Positions 1-9,922 of a DNA stretch of 64,000 nucleotides are shown here, one piece after another. The stretch comes from Salipiger sp. H15 (GTDB taxonomy: Bacteria; Pseudomonadota; Alphaproteobacteria; Rhodobacterales; Rhodobacteraceae), in the NCBI RefSeq assembly GCF_040409955.1, contig NZ_CP123385.1, positions 496,001 to 560,000 on the forward strand, read 5' to 3'. Positions within the stretch are counted from its first letter, which is position 1, and every line of letters starts with the position of its first letter. The translations under genes were made by a program, and so were the position numbers. The notes under the pieces are model-generated. The model was not told where the DNA came from. It was given only the letters and a program-made list of their open reading frames with translations, and ran no database searches.

Positions 1-485
1 CCCGCGTAGTGCTGGCGGCCGGCCTCGACGAAGGTCTCGTAGGTGCCCTGCACGATGCCCTGGGCGCCGATGTAGATCCAGGACCCGGCGGTCATCTGGC
101 CGTACATGGCGAGGCCCTTTTTATCCAGCTCGTTGAAATGGTCCCAGTTCGCCCAGTGCGGCACGAGGTTCGAGTTGGCGATCAGCACGCGCGGCGCGTC
201 GGGATGGGTGCGGAAGACACCGACCGGCTTGCCGGACTGCACCAGCAGCGTCTCGTCCTCCTCGAGCTTCTTCAGCGCGTCGACGATGCGGTCGAAGTCC
301 TGCCAGGTGCGGGCGGCGCGGCCGATGCCGCCGTAGACCACCAGCTCGTGCGGGTTCTCGGCGACGTCCGGGTGCAGGTTGTTCATCAGCATCCGCATCG
401 GCGCCTCGGTCAGCCAGGACTTGGCGGTGATCTCGGTGCCGGTCGCGGGGTAGACGTCGCGCTGGTTGTGGCGGGGGTTGGTCAT
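1..485 (-). CDS. hutU: Urocanate hydratase, N-terminal part (runs off left edge)
   Basis: Only the first about 161 codons are in the window. The start reads [10 protein letters not shown] and is followed by the urocanase signatures [15 protein letters not shown] and [18 protein letters not shown], then the [21 protein letters not shown] stretch that belongs to the NAD+-binding urocanase fold. Urocanase converts urocanate to imidazolonepropionate, the second step of histidine degradation in the cytoplasm. The gene lies 46 bp downstream of hutF on the same strand, so the two are very probably co-transcribed, with further hut genes beyond the edge. The rest of the protein cannot be judged. Confidence 0.95.
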   Translation of the reverse strand, partial: MTNPRHNQRDVYPATGTEITAKSWLTEAPMRMLMNNLHPDVAENPHELVVYGGIGRAARTWQDFDRIVDALKKLEEDETLLVQSGKPVGVFRTHPDAPRVLIANSNLVPHWANWDHFNELDKKGLAMYGQMTAGSWIYIGAQGIVQGTYETFVEAGRQHYA

Positions 486-531
486 CTCGGGGTCTCCTCG
501 GGGGGCGGAAAGTCGGTGGTGTGCGGGCGGG

Positions 532-1896
532 TCAGGACTGGATCTTGCGGAGCACCGCGGCAAAGCGCGGGGCGATCTGTTCGTCGAGCGCGTGGCGCCC
601 GTTCTCGATGACCTTGCGGCCGCGCACCGTGACGTCGCGGATCGCCCGGTCGCCAAGCGCGAAGATCCAGCGGTCGATCAGCGCGTCGTCCTGCGCTGTG
701 GCAAGGAAGGGATGCTCGGGGTCGAGCGCCAGCCAGCTTGCCGGGGCGCCGACCTGAAGCCCGGCTGCGGAAAGACCGGCCGCCTGGTGCCCGCCCGCCA
801 GCGCGCCATCCAGAAGGCGACGGCCGGTCGAGCTGCCTTCGCCCGCCGCGAGGCAGTTGCGGGCGCGGTCGCGCAGGCGCTGGCTGTATTCCAGCAGGCG
901 CAGTTCCTCGGCCACCGAGGTCGCCACGTGGCTGTCGGTGCCGACGCCGAACCGCCCGCCCTGCGCGAGGAAGTCCCGCGCCTCGAAGATGCCGTCGCCG
1001 AGGTTGGCCTCGGTCGCCGGGCAGAGCCCCGCCACCGCGCCGCTCTGCGCCATGCGGGTGATCTCGGTGTCGGTGAGGTGGGTCGCGTGGATCAGGCACC
1101 AGCGCGCATCGACCGGCATCTCGTCCAGCAGCCATTCGACCGGGCGCCGGCCGGACCAGGCGAGCGAGGCCTCGACCTCGCGCATCTGCTCGGCGACGTG
1201 GATGTGGATCGGGGCCGCTTCCGGCAGCTCGGCGAGGATGGCGCGCATCTGTTCGGGCGTGGCGGCGCGCAGCGAGTGGATGGCACAGCCGGCAAGCTGG
1301 CCGTCCTCGGCGGCGCGGGCGCGCACCGTTTCCATGAGGCGCAGGTAGCCCTCGACGTCGTGCAGGAAGGGGCGTTGGCCCGCGACCGGCGGCACGCCGC
1401 CGAAGTCGGACTGCGCGTAGAAGACCGGCAGCAGGGTGAGGCTGATGCCGCTCTGCTTCGCCGCCTCGAACTGGCGCAGCGAGGTCTCGGCGGGGTTGGC
1501 ATAGGGCGTGCCCGTGCCGTCGTGGTGCTGGTAGTGGAACTCGACGAGGTGGCCGAAGCCACCCTTCAGGAGCTCGATCTGCAGGTAGAGCGCGACGGTC
1601 TCGATGTCGTCGGGGGTCATGCTGGCGACGCAGCGGTACATGCGGTCGCGCCAGGTCCAGAAGCTGTCGGCGCTGGGGCCCGCGACCTCGGCAAGGCCGG
1701 CCATGGCGCGCTGGAAGGCGTGGGAGTGCAGGTTCGTGAGCGCCGGCACCATGATCTCGACCTCGGCCATGCCCGGAGCGCGCGTGGCGCCCTGCTCGAC
1801 CCGCTCGATGTCGCCGTCGGCCGAGATGCCGATCACCACGTCCGTCGCCCAGCCTGTCGGCAGCAGCGCCTTCCTAGCGAAAACCTGAGAAGCCAT
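532..1896 (-). CDS. hutF: Formimidoylglutamate deiminase
   Basis: The 454-residue product is an amidohydrolase-superfamily enzyme of normal length for HutF. It removes ammonia from N-formimino-L-glutamate to give N-formylglutamate, the five-step variant of histidine degradation. The metal ligand motif NLHSHAF (His57, His59) is present, followed by HIHVAEQ, a histidine in LIHATHL and the GTDSHV aspartate segment, as expected for a mononuclear zinc deiminase. HutF is followed by hutU on the same strand. A repeated TGTATATG box sits just upstream of the start codon and probably serves as the operon operator. Confidence 0.95.
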   Translation of the reverse strand: MASQVFARKALLPTGWATDVVIGISADGDIERVEQGATRAPGMAEVEIMVPALTNLHSHAFQRAMAGLAEVAGPSADSFWTWRDRMYRCVASMTPDDIETVALYLQIELLKGGFGHLVEFHYQHHDGTGTPYANPAETSLRQFEAAKQSGISLTLLPVFYAQSDFGGVPPVAGQRPFLHDVEGYLRLMETVRARAAEDGQLAGCAIHSLRAATPEQMRAILAELPEAAPIHIHVAEQMREVEASLAWSGRRPVEWLLDEMPVDARWCLIHATHLTDTEITRMAQSGAVAGLCPATEANLGDGIFEARDFLAQGGRFGVGTDSHVATSVAEELRLLEYSQRLRDRARNCLAAGEGSSTGRRLLDGALAGGHQAAGLSAAGLQVGAPASWLALDPEHPFLATAQDDALIDRWIFALGDRAIRDVTVRGRKVIENGRHALDEQIAPRFAAVLRKIQS

Positions 1897-1912
1897 GATC
1901 CCTCGCGCAAGA

Positions 1913-1930
1913 TGTATATGCTTGTATATG
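1913..1930 (-). promoter_or_regulatory. Candidate HutC-type operator upstream of hutF
   Basis: TGTATATG occurs twice as a direct repeat at 1913-1920 and 1923-1930, so the copies are offset by exactly 10 bp, one helical turn. The box starts 17 bp upstream of the hutF start codon. HutC (GntR family) sites are commonly built on TGTATA/TATACA half-sites, so control of hut by HutC is inferred. No hutC gene lies in the window. Confidence 0.5.
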
Positions 1931-2328
1931 GAACTTGCGGGCAGGTTCTTGCAAGCCCTTCCTGCGGGGTGCGGCGATTTTCCTGCCGGCGCGCTGCGAG
2001 CCGCCGCTCCGCCGCTCGGACACCGCCCCTTCGAGAGGCGACGTCAGGTCGCAGGCGGGCCGGGCCCGGCGGGGTTCCCTTCCGGCGCCCGCTTCTCTAT
2101 AGCGGCGCCCACGCGGACCGGCCCTGCCCTGCCAAGGTCACCCCGCGTGCCCCAGCCGTTCCCCGACGCACAAGGGACCGCCGGCTCCCCGGTGGTGCGC
2201 GCCGTGGTTCCTTTTCCGCGGGGCGCGGCGCGAGACGCGCCGCATGTGTCGTTGCAAGTGCAGGCGCGGACGCCTTGAGGCCCCCGCGCATTTGCCCCCA
2301 GAACGCGAAACCAACTGACGAGGTCGCA
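1931..2328. other. Intergenic region between divergent hutF and brnQ
   Basis: About 400 bp without a believable gene. It is GC-rich; the open frames crossing it have no recognisable protein similarity and look like extensions of neighbouring frames. The brnQ promoter should lie here, but no convincing -35/-10 pair stands out. Only a weak purine-rich stretch (GACGAGG) precedes the brnQ start. Confidence 0.6.
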
Positions 2329-3699
2329 ATGGCTCAGGCCACCGGAGAACAAAGGGTGATACGGGATTCCGTGATCGTGGGGCTGGCGATGTTCGCCGTC
2401 TTCTTCGGCGCGGGGAACCTGATCTTCCCGCCGCAGATCGGCTTCCTCGCCGGCGACGGATGGGGCGCGGCGCTGGTCGGCCTGCTGATCACCGGCATGG
2501 TGCTGCCGGTGCTGTCGGTGGTCGCGCTCGGGCTGCGCGGCGGCTCGGTCGAGCGGCTCACCGCCCCGGTCGCGCCCTGGTTCGGCTCGGCGCTGCTGTT
2601 CGTGACGATGATCGGGCTGGCCTGGCTGATCGCCGTGCCGCGCACCGCCAGCGTCGCCTTCGAGACCGGTTTCCGCACGCTTGCCCCGAGCCTCGACCCG
2701 GGGATCGGCATCTGGCTCTTCGTGCCGCTGTTCTTCGTGGTCTCGACCTATTTCGCGCTCGACCGCTCGCGGGTGATCGACCGCATCGGGCGGTACCTCA
2801 CGCCGCTGCTGCTGGGCCTTCTCGGCATCATCGTGGTCTGGTCCTTCCTCGCGCCGCTCGGCGCGCCGGCGGACACCGGCGAGGCCGCGCCCTTCAAGCT
2901 CGGCCTGCTCACCGGCTACCAGACCGGCGACGTCTTCGGCGGGATCATGTTCGGCATCATCTTCATCGAGGCGTTCCGCGACCGCGGCTACACCCCCGGC
3001 GGGAGCTACACCGCCGCGCTCTGGGGCACGGCGCTGGTGACCTTCCTCGGCCTCTTCTTCGTCTACGGCGGGCTCGAATACCTCGGCGCCACCGGCAGCG
3101 GCGTGCTGGCATCGGACGTGCCGCAGGCCGGGCTGCTGACCGCGCTGGTGGGCGAACTCGCGGGCCGGGTCGGGGCCAACACGCTTGCCGTGGCGGTGCT
3201 GCTGGCCTGCCTGACGACGGCGGTGGGGGCCACCGCGGTGCTGGGCGAGTACATCCAGAAATGGACGCGGGGCCGGGTCGGCTACCGGACCGGGGTGCTT
3301 GCGGTGTCGCTCACCTCGCTGGTGCAGGCCTTCGGCGGCGTCGACTACATCGTCGCGCTGGCCGAGCCGATCTTCCTGCTGCTCTACCCGGTGGGCATCG
3401 CCATCGTGCTCCTCGGCCTGCTGCCGCGCGCGCTGGTCAACGACGGCGCCTGGAAGGGCGCGACTCTGGCGGCGATCCTGATGGGGGTCTACGACCTTGC
3501 GGAGAGCCTCTCGGTCAAGCTCGGCACCGGGCTGCCCGAGGCGGTGCAGGCGGCGCATGACGCGATCCCGCTGGCCTCGGCCGGTTTTGCCTGGCTGGTT
3601 CCGGCGCTCGTCGGCGGCGTGGCGGGGGGCCTTGTCTGGCACCTCTCCGGCACGCCGAACGTCGCCGATGCCGAGGCGCGCCAGACGCCCGCCGAGTGA
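2329..3699 (+). CDS. brnQ: Branched-chain amino acid:cation symporter (LIVCS family)
   Basis: The 456-residue product is an integral membrane protein made almost entirely of hydrophobic segments (about 12). Near the N-terminus it carries the family hallmark FFGAGNLIFPP, which typifies BrnQ/LIVCS carriers that import leucine, isoleucine and valine with Na+ or H+. The open frame extends about 1.8 kb upstream, but the MAQATGEQ start is chosen because the similarity begins there and the upstream part reads through hutF on the opposite strand. It is a stand-alone gene with no partner in the same orientation. Confidence 0.9.
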   Translation: MAQATGEQRVIRDSVIVGLAMFAVFFGAGNLIFPPQIGFLAGDGWGAALVGLLITGMVLPVLSVVALGLRGGSVERLTAPVAPWFGSALLFVTMIGLAWLIAVPRTASVAFETGFRTLAPSLDPGIGIWLFVPLFFVVSTYFALDRSRVIDRIGRYLTPLLLGLLGIIVVWSFLAPLGAPADTGEAAPFKLGLLTGYQTGDVFGGIMFGIIFIEAFRDRGYTPGGSYTAALWGTALVTFLGLFFVYGGLEYLGATGSGVLASDVPQAGLLTALVGELAGRVGANTLAVAVLLACLTTAVGATAVLGEYIQKWTRGRVGYRTGVLAVSLTSLVQAFGGVDYIVALAEPIFLLLYPVGIAIVLLGLLPRALVNDGAWKGATLAAILMGVYDLAESLSVKLGTGLPEAVQAAHDAIPLASAGFAWLVPALVGGVAGGLVWHLSGTPNVADAEARQTPAE

Positions 3700-3858
3700 C
3701 CCGGCACAGGGTGGCCGGGCGGCAGCCCGGCCCCTCTTCCCCGATCCGCAACAGGTTTGCCTCCCGCAAAGAATTTTTTCCGCGCGCCCCCTCCCGCCAG
3801 TCGCCAACTTTACATTGGGTGCTATGCTCTTCCCTCATCCCCCTGATGGAAGGCCCGC

Positions 3859-5814
3859 ATGCTTCGTCAACAGAGCCCAGTCTACGGGCCCATGGATTTC
3901 CTCGCCGGAGACGGCGAGATGGCAACCCTGATCCGTGAAAAGGACTGGAGCACGCATCCTTTCGGCATCAAGGAAGACTGGCCGCAGTCGCTGCGCTCGG
4001 CGCTGGCGATCTGCCTGAACTCGGCCTTCCCGACGGCAATCTACTGGGGCTCGGAACTGCGGCTGCTCTACAACGACGCCTGGGCCCCGATCCCCGGACC
4101 GCGCCACCCCGCCGCGCTTGGCGCCCCGGCACGCGAGGTCTGGAGCGACATCTGGTCGATCATCGAGCCGCAGTTCTCCGAGGTGATCCGCACCGGCCGG
4201 GGCCTCTTCATGCAGGACCACATGCTGCCCATGCAGCGCTACGGCTTCGAGGAAGAGACCTACTGGAGCTACAGCTTCACCCCGCTGCGCGGCGAGCAGG
4301 GCAACATCGTCGGGGTCTGGAACACCGGCAGCGAGACCACGGGCAACGTGATCCAGCGGCGCAACGCCGAGTTCCTCGTGAAGCTCAACGAGGCGCTGCG
4401 CGGCGCGGGATCGGCGCAGCAGGGGCTGCGCATCGCGGTCGAGCGGCTCGGCGTGCACCTCTCGGCGGCCGGGGTCGGCGTGATCCTTCCCGTTCCGTCG
4501 GGCGAGGGCTTCGCCGTGGAAAGCGAGTGGGTGCCGCAGCTGTCGCAGGCGCGCATCGACCCCGATCTGCCCTGGATCGGTGCGCAGGCCGAGGCTGACC
4601 TGCGCGCCGGCAAGGACCTCTTCCTCACCCGCCGCGCCGTCGATCTCGAACCGGAGAGCCGCGCCTATCTCGACGCGCGGCGGGTCTCGAACGCCATCTT
4701 CGTGCCCTGGGTCGAGGGCGGGGCGCTGTCCCGCGCGCTGGTGCTCCACTGGACCCGGCCCCGCGCCTACAGCGCGCTCGACGTGTCGCTGGTCGAGCGG
4801 GTGCTCGACATCGTCATGGGCTGGGCGGCGCGCGAACGGACCCTGGCGCGCGAGGCGGTCATGGCGCAGGAGATCGACCACCGCGCGCGCAACATGCTGG
4901 CGATCCTGCGCTCGACATCGCGTCTGATCCGCGCCGACACGGTCGCCGAATTCCGCGAGAAGCTCGACGAGCGCATCACCTCGCTGTCGCGCACCCATGG
5001 GCTGCTGTCGCGGAAGAAATGGATCGACGTCTCGCTGCGCGAGGTGGTCGACGAGGAATTCGCCTCCTACGGCGCCGACATCCACGAACGGGTCGCGATC
5101 AACGGCCCGTGCCTGCCGCTCGCGGCCAACGACGCCCAGATGATCGCCATGCTGGTGCACGAGCTGACGACGAATGCCGTCAAGCACGGCGCGCTGCGCG
5201 AGACCGGCGGCACGCTGCGCCTGAACTGGAGCCTGACGCCCGAACGGGCCTTGCGGCTGGTCTGGGAAGAGAGCTTCGCCTCCGGCCGCGAGCCTAAGCT
5301 GCCCGAGGCCGGCCACGGTTTCGGCACGCAGCTGCTGGCGCGCATCGCGCAGGACCATTTCGGCGGCCGGATCAGCCGCGAGATCGGCACCGCCCGGCTG
5401 CGCTACGAGATCACCCTGCCCCGCGGCACCTGGTCTGCCGCCGAGCCCCAGCCCGATGCCGTGGTGCCGCCCGCGCCGGAGCCCGCGCGGCGCTCGGTGA
5501 TGATCGTCGAGGACGAGCCGATCATCGCGCTCGACCTCGTGGGGATGATGGAACACGCGGGCTTTGCCATCTTCGGGCAGTTCGCCTCGGTCGCCGCCGG
5601 GCTCGAGGGCACCGCCGAGACCCTGCCCGACTTCGCGCTGCTCGACGAGAACCTCGGCGGCGAGACCTCGACACCCCTGCTCGACCACCTGCTCGCGCGG
5701 GGCGTGCCGGTGGTGATCATCTCGGGCTACGAAGGCGATGTGCGCACCGGCGTACCGCGGCTGTCGAAACCCATCTCCGAGGCCGAACTTCTCTCGACCA
5801 TCGAGAACCTCTGA
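3859..5814 (+). CDS. HWE-family sensor histidine kinase with C-terminal receiver domain
   Basis: The 651-residue hybrid protein has no obvious membrane segment, so it is probably a cytoplasmic sensor. Residues about 30-165 look like a PAS-type domain and about 170-320 like a GAF domain. The phosphoacceptor His341 lies in QEIDHRARNML, the HWE/HisKA_2 pattern. The N-box is HELTTNAVKHG (about 434-444), followed by the diagnostic VWEE (about 468-471) and the GHGFG G-box. After a proline-rich linker comes a receiver domain (about 545-651) with acidic EDEP, phosphoacceptor Asp596 in LLDENL and Lys637 in LSKP. HWE kinases often serve blue-light or general stress signalling. No LOV-type GXNCRFLQ motif was seen, so the signal is unknown. 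Confidence 0.88.
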   Translation: MLRQQSPVYGPMDFLAGDGEMATLIREKDWSTHPFGIKEDWPQSLRSALAICLNSAFPTAIYWGSELRLLYNDAWAPIPGPRHPAALGAPAREVWSDIWSIIEPQFSEVIRTGRGLFMQDHMLPMQRYGFEEETYWSYSFTPLRGEQGNIVGVWNTGSETTGNVIQRRNAEFLVKLNEALRGAGSAQQGLRIAVERLGVHLSAAGVGVILPVPSGEGFAVESEWVPQLSQARIDPDLPWIGAQAEADLRAGKDLFLTRRAVDLEPESRAYLDARRVSNAIFVPWVEGGALSRALVLHWTRPRAYSALDVSLVERVLDIVMGWAARERTLAREAVMAQEIDHRARNMLAILRSTSRLIRADTVAEFREKLDERITSLSRTHGLLSRKKWIDVSLREVVDEEFASYGADIHERVAINGPCLPLAANDAQMIAMLVHELTTNAVKHGALRETGGTLRLNWSLTPERALRLVWEESFASGREPKLPEAGHGFGTQLLARIAQDHFGGRISREIGTARLRYEITLPRGTWSAAEPQPDAVVPPAPEPARRSVMIVEDEPIIALDLVGMMEHAGFAIFGQFASVAAGLEGTAETLPDFALLDENLGGETSTPLLDHLLARGVPVVIISGYEGDVRTGVPRLSKPISEAELLSTIENL

Positions 5815-5828
5815 CCCCGGCGCAAGGC

Positions 5829-5849
5829 GGGGCGCCGGAGCGGCGCCCC
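5829..5849. terminator. Hairpin between convergent kinase and mfd genes
   Basis: A perfect 9-bp stem (GGGGCGCCG / CGGCGCCCC) with a 3-nt loop lies in the 57-bp gap between the two convergent stop codons. It has no T-tract, so it may act as a bidirectional or Rho-assisted terminator. Confidence 0.5.
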
Positions 5850-5871
5850 CGGCCCGGTCAGCCCGACGTGG

Positions 5872-8800
5872 TCAGCCCTTGTCCTTGCGCAGCTTGATCG
5901 CGCCCGCCTTCTCGGCAAGGTCGCGGGCGATGGCGAAGGCGCCCTTGATCTTGTCGGCGTCGCTCGACCAGTCGCGGCGCACGATGATCTTGTTGTCCTT
6001 GATCTTCGCCAGCCCGTTCTGCGCCTGGATGAATTCGACCAGCCCCTCGGGCCGCGCGAACTTGTCGTTGTGGAACTGCACCGTCGCGCCCTTCGGCCCG
6101 CCGTCGAGCTTGGCGATCCCGGCGTGTTTGCACATCGCCTTGATCCGTACCACCAGCATCAGCGTGTTGACCTCCTTCGGCAGCTTGCCGAAGCGGTCGA
6201 TGAGTTCCGCCGCGAAGCCCTCGAGCTCGACCTTGGTGGTCAGCTCGGACAGGCGCCGGTAGAGGCCGAGGCGCACGTCGAGGTCGGGCACGTACTCCTC
6301 GGGGATCAGCACCGGCACGCCGAGGTTGATCTGCGGTGCCCATTGCCCGTCGTCGTCGGTCAGCCCCTCGAGCTCGCCCGACCGGATCTTGGCGATCGCC
6401 TCCTCGAGCATCGACTGGTAGAGCTCGTAGCCCACGTCGCGCATCTGGCCGGACTGTTCCTCGCCCAAGAGGTTGCCCGCGCCGCGGATGTCGAGATCCT
6501 GCGAGGCCAGCGTGAAGCCCGCCCCCAGCGTGTCGAGCGAGCCCAGCACCCGCAGCCGCTTCTCGGCGGTGTCGGTGAGCTTGGTGCGCGGCTTGGTGGT
6601 CAGGTAGGCATAGGCGCGGGTCTTCGATCGCCCGACCCGGCCGCGGATCTGGTAGAGCTGGGCAAGGCCGAACATGTCGGCGCGGTGCACGACCATGGTG
6701 TTCGCGGTGGGGATGTCGAGGCCGGATTCAACGATGGTGGTCGCCAGCAGCACGTCGTACTTGCCGTCGTAGAAGGAGTTCATCCGGTCGTCGAGCTCGC
6801 CCGCCGCCATCTGGCCATGCGCCACGACAAACGAGACCTCGGGCACCTGCTCGCGCAGGAACTGCTCTATTTCGGGAAGATCCGAAAGACGCGGCACCAC
6901 GTAGAAGCTCTGCCCGCCGCGGTAATGCTCGCGCAGCAGCGCCTCGCGGATGGTGATCGCGTCGAACTCGGACACATAGGTGCGGATCGACAGGCGATCG
7001 ACCGGCGGCGTGCCGATGATCGACAGGTCCCGCACCCCCGAGAGCGACAGTTGCAGCGTGCGCGGGATCGGCGTCGCGGTCAGCGTCAGCACGTGGATGT
7101 CCGATCGCAGTTGCTTCAGCCGCTCCTTGTGGGCGACGCCGAAGTGCTGCTCCTCGTCGATGATCAGCAGGCCGAGGTTGTTGAAGCGGATGCCCTTGGC
7201 CAGCAGCGCGTGGGTGCCCACGGCGATGTCGACCGTGCCCTTCGCGATGCCGTCGCGGGTCTTGGCCGCATCCCCCGCCGAGACGAAACGCGAAAGGGGC
7301 GCGACGTTCAGCGGGAAGCCGCGGAAGCGCTCGGCGAAGCCCTTGTAGTGCTGGCGGGCCAGCAGCGTGGTCGGCGCGATCACCGCCACCTGCACGCCCG
7401 ACATGGCCGCGACGAAGGCCGCGCGCATCGCCACCTCGGTCTTGCCGAAGCCGACGTCGCCGCAGATCAGCCGGTCCATCGGCTGGCCGCTGGTCATGTC
7501 GCCGAGCACGTCCTCGATGGCGCTCATCTGGTCGTCGGTCTCGGTATAGGGGAAGCGCGCGCAGAAGCTTTCCCAGGCGCCGGGCGGCGGGTCGATGATC
7601 GGCGCCTTGCGCAGCGCCCGCTCGGCCGCGACGCGGATGAGCTTGTCCGCCATCTCGCGGATGCGCTCCTTGAGCCGCGCCTTCTTGGCCTGCCAGGCAC
7701 CGCCGCCGAGCTTGTCGAGCAGCCCCTCGTCATGGCCGTAGCGCGACAGAAGCTCGATGTTCTCGACCGGCAGGTAGAGCCGCGCGTCCTCGGCATATTC
7801 CAGCAGCAGGCATTCATGCGCGGCGCCGGCGGCGGTGATCACCTCGAGCCCGCGATAGCGGCCGATGCCGAAATCGACGTGCACCACCAGGTCGCCCGGG
7901 CTGAGCGACTGCGCCTCGGTGAGGAAGTTCTCGGCCTTGCGGCGCTTCTTCGGGGCGCGGATCAGCCGGTCGCCGAGCACGTCCTGCTCGGAGATCACGG
8001 TGATCTTCTGCCCGTTCTTTGGATCGCCCCAAGGCGCGACAAAACCCTGCTCGAGCCCCCAGACCGCAAGGTGCAGCCCGCGCTTGCCGATGCGCGTGCC
8101 GTCCATCACCGGGATCGCCTCGGCCAGGCCCTCGTCCTCGATGAGCCCGGTCAGGCGCTCGCGCGCGCCCTCGGACCAGGAGGCGATGAGCACCGGCCCC
8201 TCGGCCAGCTGCTTCTTCACGTGGTCGGCGAGCGCGGCAAAGAGGCTGATGCTCTCCTGCTGGCGCTCGGGGGCGAAGCTGCGCCCGATGCGCCCGCCCG
8301 CGTCCACCACGCCCGGCCCGCTGGCCTGCGGAAGCGGCGAGAACTGCACCACGCGGCGCGCGCCCACGACGGCGTCCCAATGCGCCTCGTCGAGGTAGAG
8401 CAGCTTCGGCGGCACCGGCTTGTAGACCGAATCGAGCCGCCCCTTCTGGCTCATCGCGTGGCGGCGCGTGCCGTACTGGTCCTCGATGCTTTCCCAGCGC
8501 GCCAGCCGCGCCGGGGTGATCTGGTCGTCCATCAGCACCGGCGCGCCGGGCAGGTAGTCGAAAAGCGTTTCCAGCTTCTCGTGGAAGAACGGCAGCCAGT
8601 GCTCCATGCCCTGCGTCTTGCGCCCCGCGCTCACCGCCTCGTAGAGCGGATCGTCCGAGCCGGCGGTGCCGAACTCGATGCGGTAGTTCTGCCGGAAGCG
8701 GGTGATCGCCGCCTCGTCGAGGATCACCTCCGAGACGGGCGCCAGCTCGACCACGTCGAGCTTTTCCGTGGTGCGCTGGGTGACCGGATCGAAGCGCCGC

Positions 8801-9366
8801 GCCCCGTCGAGCACGTCGCCGAAGAAGTCGAGCCGCACCGGCCCGCCCTCGCCCGGCGGGAAGATGTCGATGATGCCGCCGCGGATCGCGAAATCGCCGG
8901 GCTCGTGCACGGTGGGGGCGTTGGAGAAGCCCATGCGCACGAGGAAGCCGCGCAGCGCCGCCTCGTCCACCCGGTCGCCGACGCGCGCGGCAAAGGCCGC
9001 CTCGCGCAGCACCTCGCGCGCGGGGATGCGCTGCATCGCGGCCGAGAGCGTGGTGAGCAGCACGAAGCGCTGCGGCATGCCATGCACCAGCCCCGCCAGC
9101 GTCGACATGCGCGTGGCCGAGATGTCGGGATTGGGCGAGACCCGGTCATAGGGCAGGCAGTCCCATCCCGGGAAGGTGACCACCGGCATACCGGGATCGA
9201 AGAAGGCCAGCGCCTCGCGCAGCGCCGCGAGACGCTTGTCGTCGCGCGCGATGTGCAGGACCGGGCCGGAGGTCTTCTCGACCTCGGCGAGGATGAGCCT
9301 GGCGTCGAACCCCTCGGGTGCGCCGCCCATGGTGATGCGGGCCGTCTTGGCAAGCGACTGGGACAT
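5872..9366 (-). CDS. mfd: Transcription-repair coupling factor Mfd
   Basis: The product of about 1,164 residues is full-length Mfd. The N-terminal UvrB-like region contains PGWDCLPYDRVSPN and the GGIIDIFPPG segment. The RNA polymerase-interacting (CarD-like) domain begins near SPGDLVVHVDFGIGRY. The superfamily 2 translocase core has Walker A GDVGFGKTEVAMRA, the DEEQ box in IIDEEQHFG, TATPIPRTL, and motif VI QIRGRVGRS. Mfd removes RNA polymerase stalled at lesions and recruits UvrA. The ATG at 9366 is preferred; an in-frame GTG three codons upstream is an alternative. The next gene upstream on the same strand is a small membrane protein only 31 bp away. Confidence 0.97.
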   Translation of the reverse strand: MSQSLAKTARITMGGAPEGFDARLILAEVEKTSGPVLHIARDDKRLAALREALAFFDPGMPVVTFPGWDCLPYDRVSPNPDISATRMSTLAGLVHGMPQRFVLLTTLSAAMQRIPAREVLREAAFAARVGDRVDEAALRGFLVRMGFSNAPTVHEPGDFAIRGGIIDIFPPGEGGPVRLDFFGDVLDGARRFDPVTQRTTEKLDVVELAPVSEVILDEAAITRFRQNYRIEFGTAGSDDPLYEAVSAGRKTQGMEHWLPFFHEKLETLFDYLPGAPVLMDDQITPARLARWESIEDQYGTRRHAMSQKGRLDSVYKPVPPKLLYLDEAHWDAVVGARRVVQFSPLPQASGPGVVDAGGRIGRSFAPERQQESISLFAALADHVKKQLAEGPVLIASWSEGARERLTGLIEDEGLAEAIPVMDGTRIGKRGLHLAVWGLEQGFVAPWGDPKNGQKITVISEQDVLGDRLIRAPKKRRKAENFLTEAQSLSPGDLVVHVDFGIGRYRGLEVITAAGAAHECLLLEYAEDARLYLPVENIELLSRYGHDEGLLDKLGGGAWQAKKARLKERIREMADKLIRVAAERALRKAPIIDPPPGAWESFCARFPYTETDDQMSAIEDVLGDMTSGQPMDRLICGDVGFGKTEVAMRAAFVAAMSGVQVAVIAPTTLLARQHYKGFAERFRGFPLNVAPLSRFVSAGDAAKTRDGIAKGTVDIAVGTHALLAKGIRFNNLGLLIIDEEQHFGVAHKERLKQLRSDIHVLTLTATPIPRTLQLSLSGVRDLSIIGTPPVDRLSIRTYVSEFDAITIREALLREHYRGGQSFYVVPRLSDLPEIEQFLREQVPEVSFVVAHGQMAAGELDDRMNSFYDGKYDVLLATTIVESGLDIPTANTMVVHRADMFGLAQLYQIRGRVGRSKTRAYAYLTTKPRTKLTDTAEKRLRVLGSLDTLGAGFTLASQDLDIRGAGNLLGEEQSGQMRDVGYELYQSMLEEAIAKIRSGELEGLTDDDGQWAPQINLGVPVLIPEEYVPDLDVRLGLYRRLSELTTKVELEGFAAELIDRFGKLPKEVNTLMLVVRIKAMCKHAGIAKLDGGPKGATVQFHNDKFARPEGLVEFIQAQNGLAKIKDNKIIVRRDWSSDADKIKGAFAIARDLAEKAGAIKLRKDKG

Positions 9367-9397
9367 GCCGCTCACATGGCTTGCCGCCGGGTCTTCG

Positions 9398-9922
9398 TCA
9401 ACCGAGAACGCCGTGCGCGAGGTTCTGGTACATGCCCCACATGGCGGTGACGAAGATCGAGATCATGCCGATCACCTGCACCCAGAAGCGGTGCACCGTC
9501 AGCTTGCGCCAGAGCGCCTCGCCGCTCAGCCCGCGGCCGCGGATGCGCTCGGCGGTGGCGATACTCAGCAGCCCGACCAGCGACATCGGGAAGCCGAGCA
9601 GGAACAGCGCCTGCGCCAGTTCGATGTCGTACCAGAACCCGAGGCTCGCCAGCATGGTCAGCAGCGCCGCGGCCAGCGCGACCAGCCAGAGCCCCGCCTC
9701 CTCGACGATGAAGAGCCGCCGGTTCACGTTGATGCGCACCATGTCCTCGAGATCCTGCGCCGCCTGCCCGCCGTGCTTGCGGGCACGGCCGACCATGTCG
9801 AAGGGCACGCCCAGCACCCGGTGGCTGGTGGTCGACCAGGCCACGGCGAGGGCGATCCAGAACCACAGGTTCGAGAACGACCGCATGTCGATGGTTTCGA
9901 AAACGAGCCTGGTCCAGTCCAC
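9398..9922 (-). CDS. Conserved membrane protein (Rhodobacteraceae type)
   Basis: The 174-residue product has an N-terminal segment SFSNLWFWIALAVAW, a hydrophilic loop with RARKHGGQAAQDLEDMV, two hydrophobic segments near residues 75-115 and a last one near 150-168, giving about four membrane spans. I recall similar alphaproteobacterial proteins being labelled as a component of a SufBCD complex, but nothing in this sequence or its neighbourhood (mfd, hemB) supports an iron-sulfur role, so no function is assigned. Translation starts at GTG. Confidence 0.75.
   Translation of the reverse strand: MDWTRLVFETIDMRSFSNLWFWIALAVAWSTTSHRVLGVPFDMVGRARKHGGQAAQDLEDMVRINVNRRLFIVEEAGLWLVALAAALLTMLASLGFWYDIELAQALFLLGFPMSLVGLLSIATAERIRGRGLSGEALWRKLTVHRFWVQVIGMISIFVTAMWGMYQNLAHGVLG

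Noticed and set aside
466..2328. Upstream extension of the brnQ frame through the hut region
   Set aside because: The extension is antisense to hutF and lacks BrnQ similarity. The ATG at 2329 begins the transporter.
6070..9450. A 1,126-codon open frame on the plus strand opposite mfd
   Set aside because: It is antisense to a complete, well-recognised mfd gene. The translated product is low-complexity (Arg, His, Leu, Gly, Ala) with no family motif, as expected from high third-position GC.
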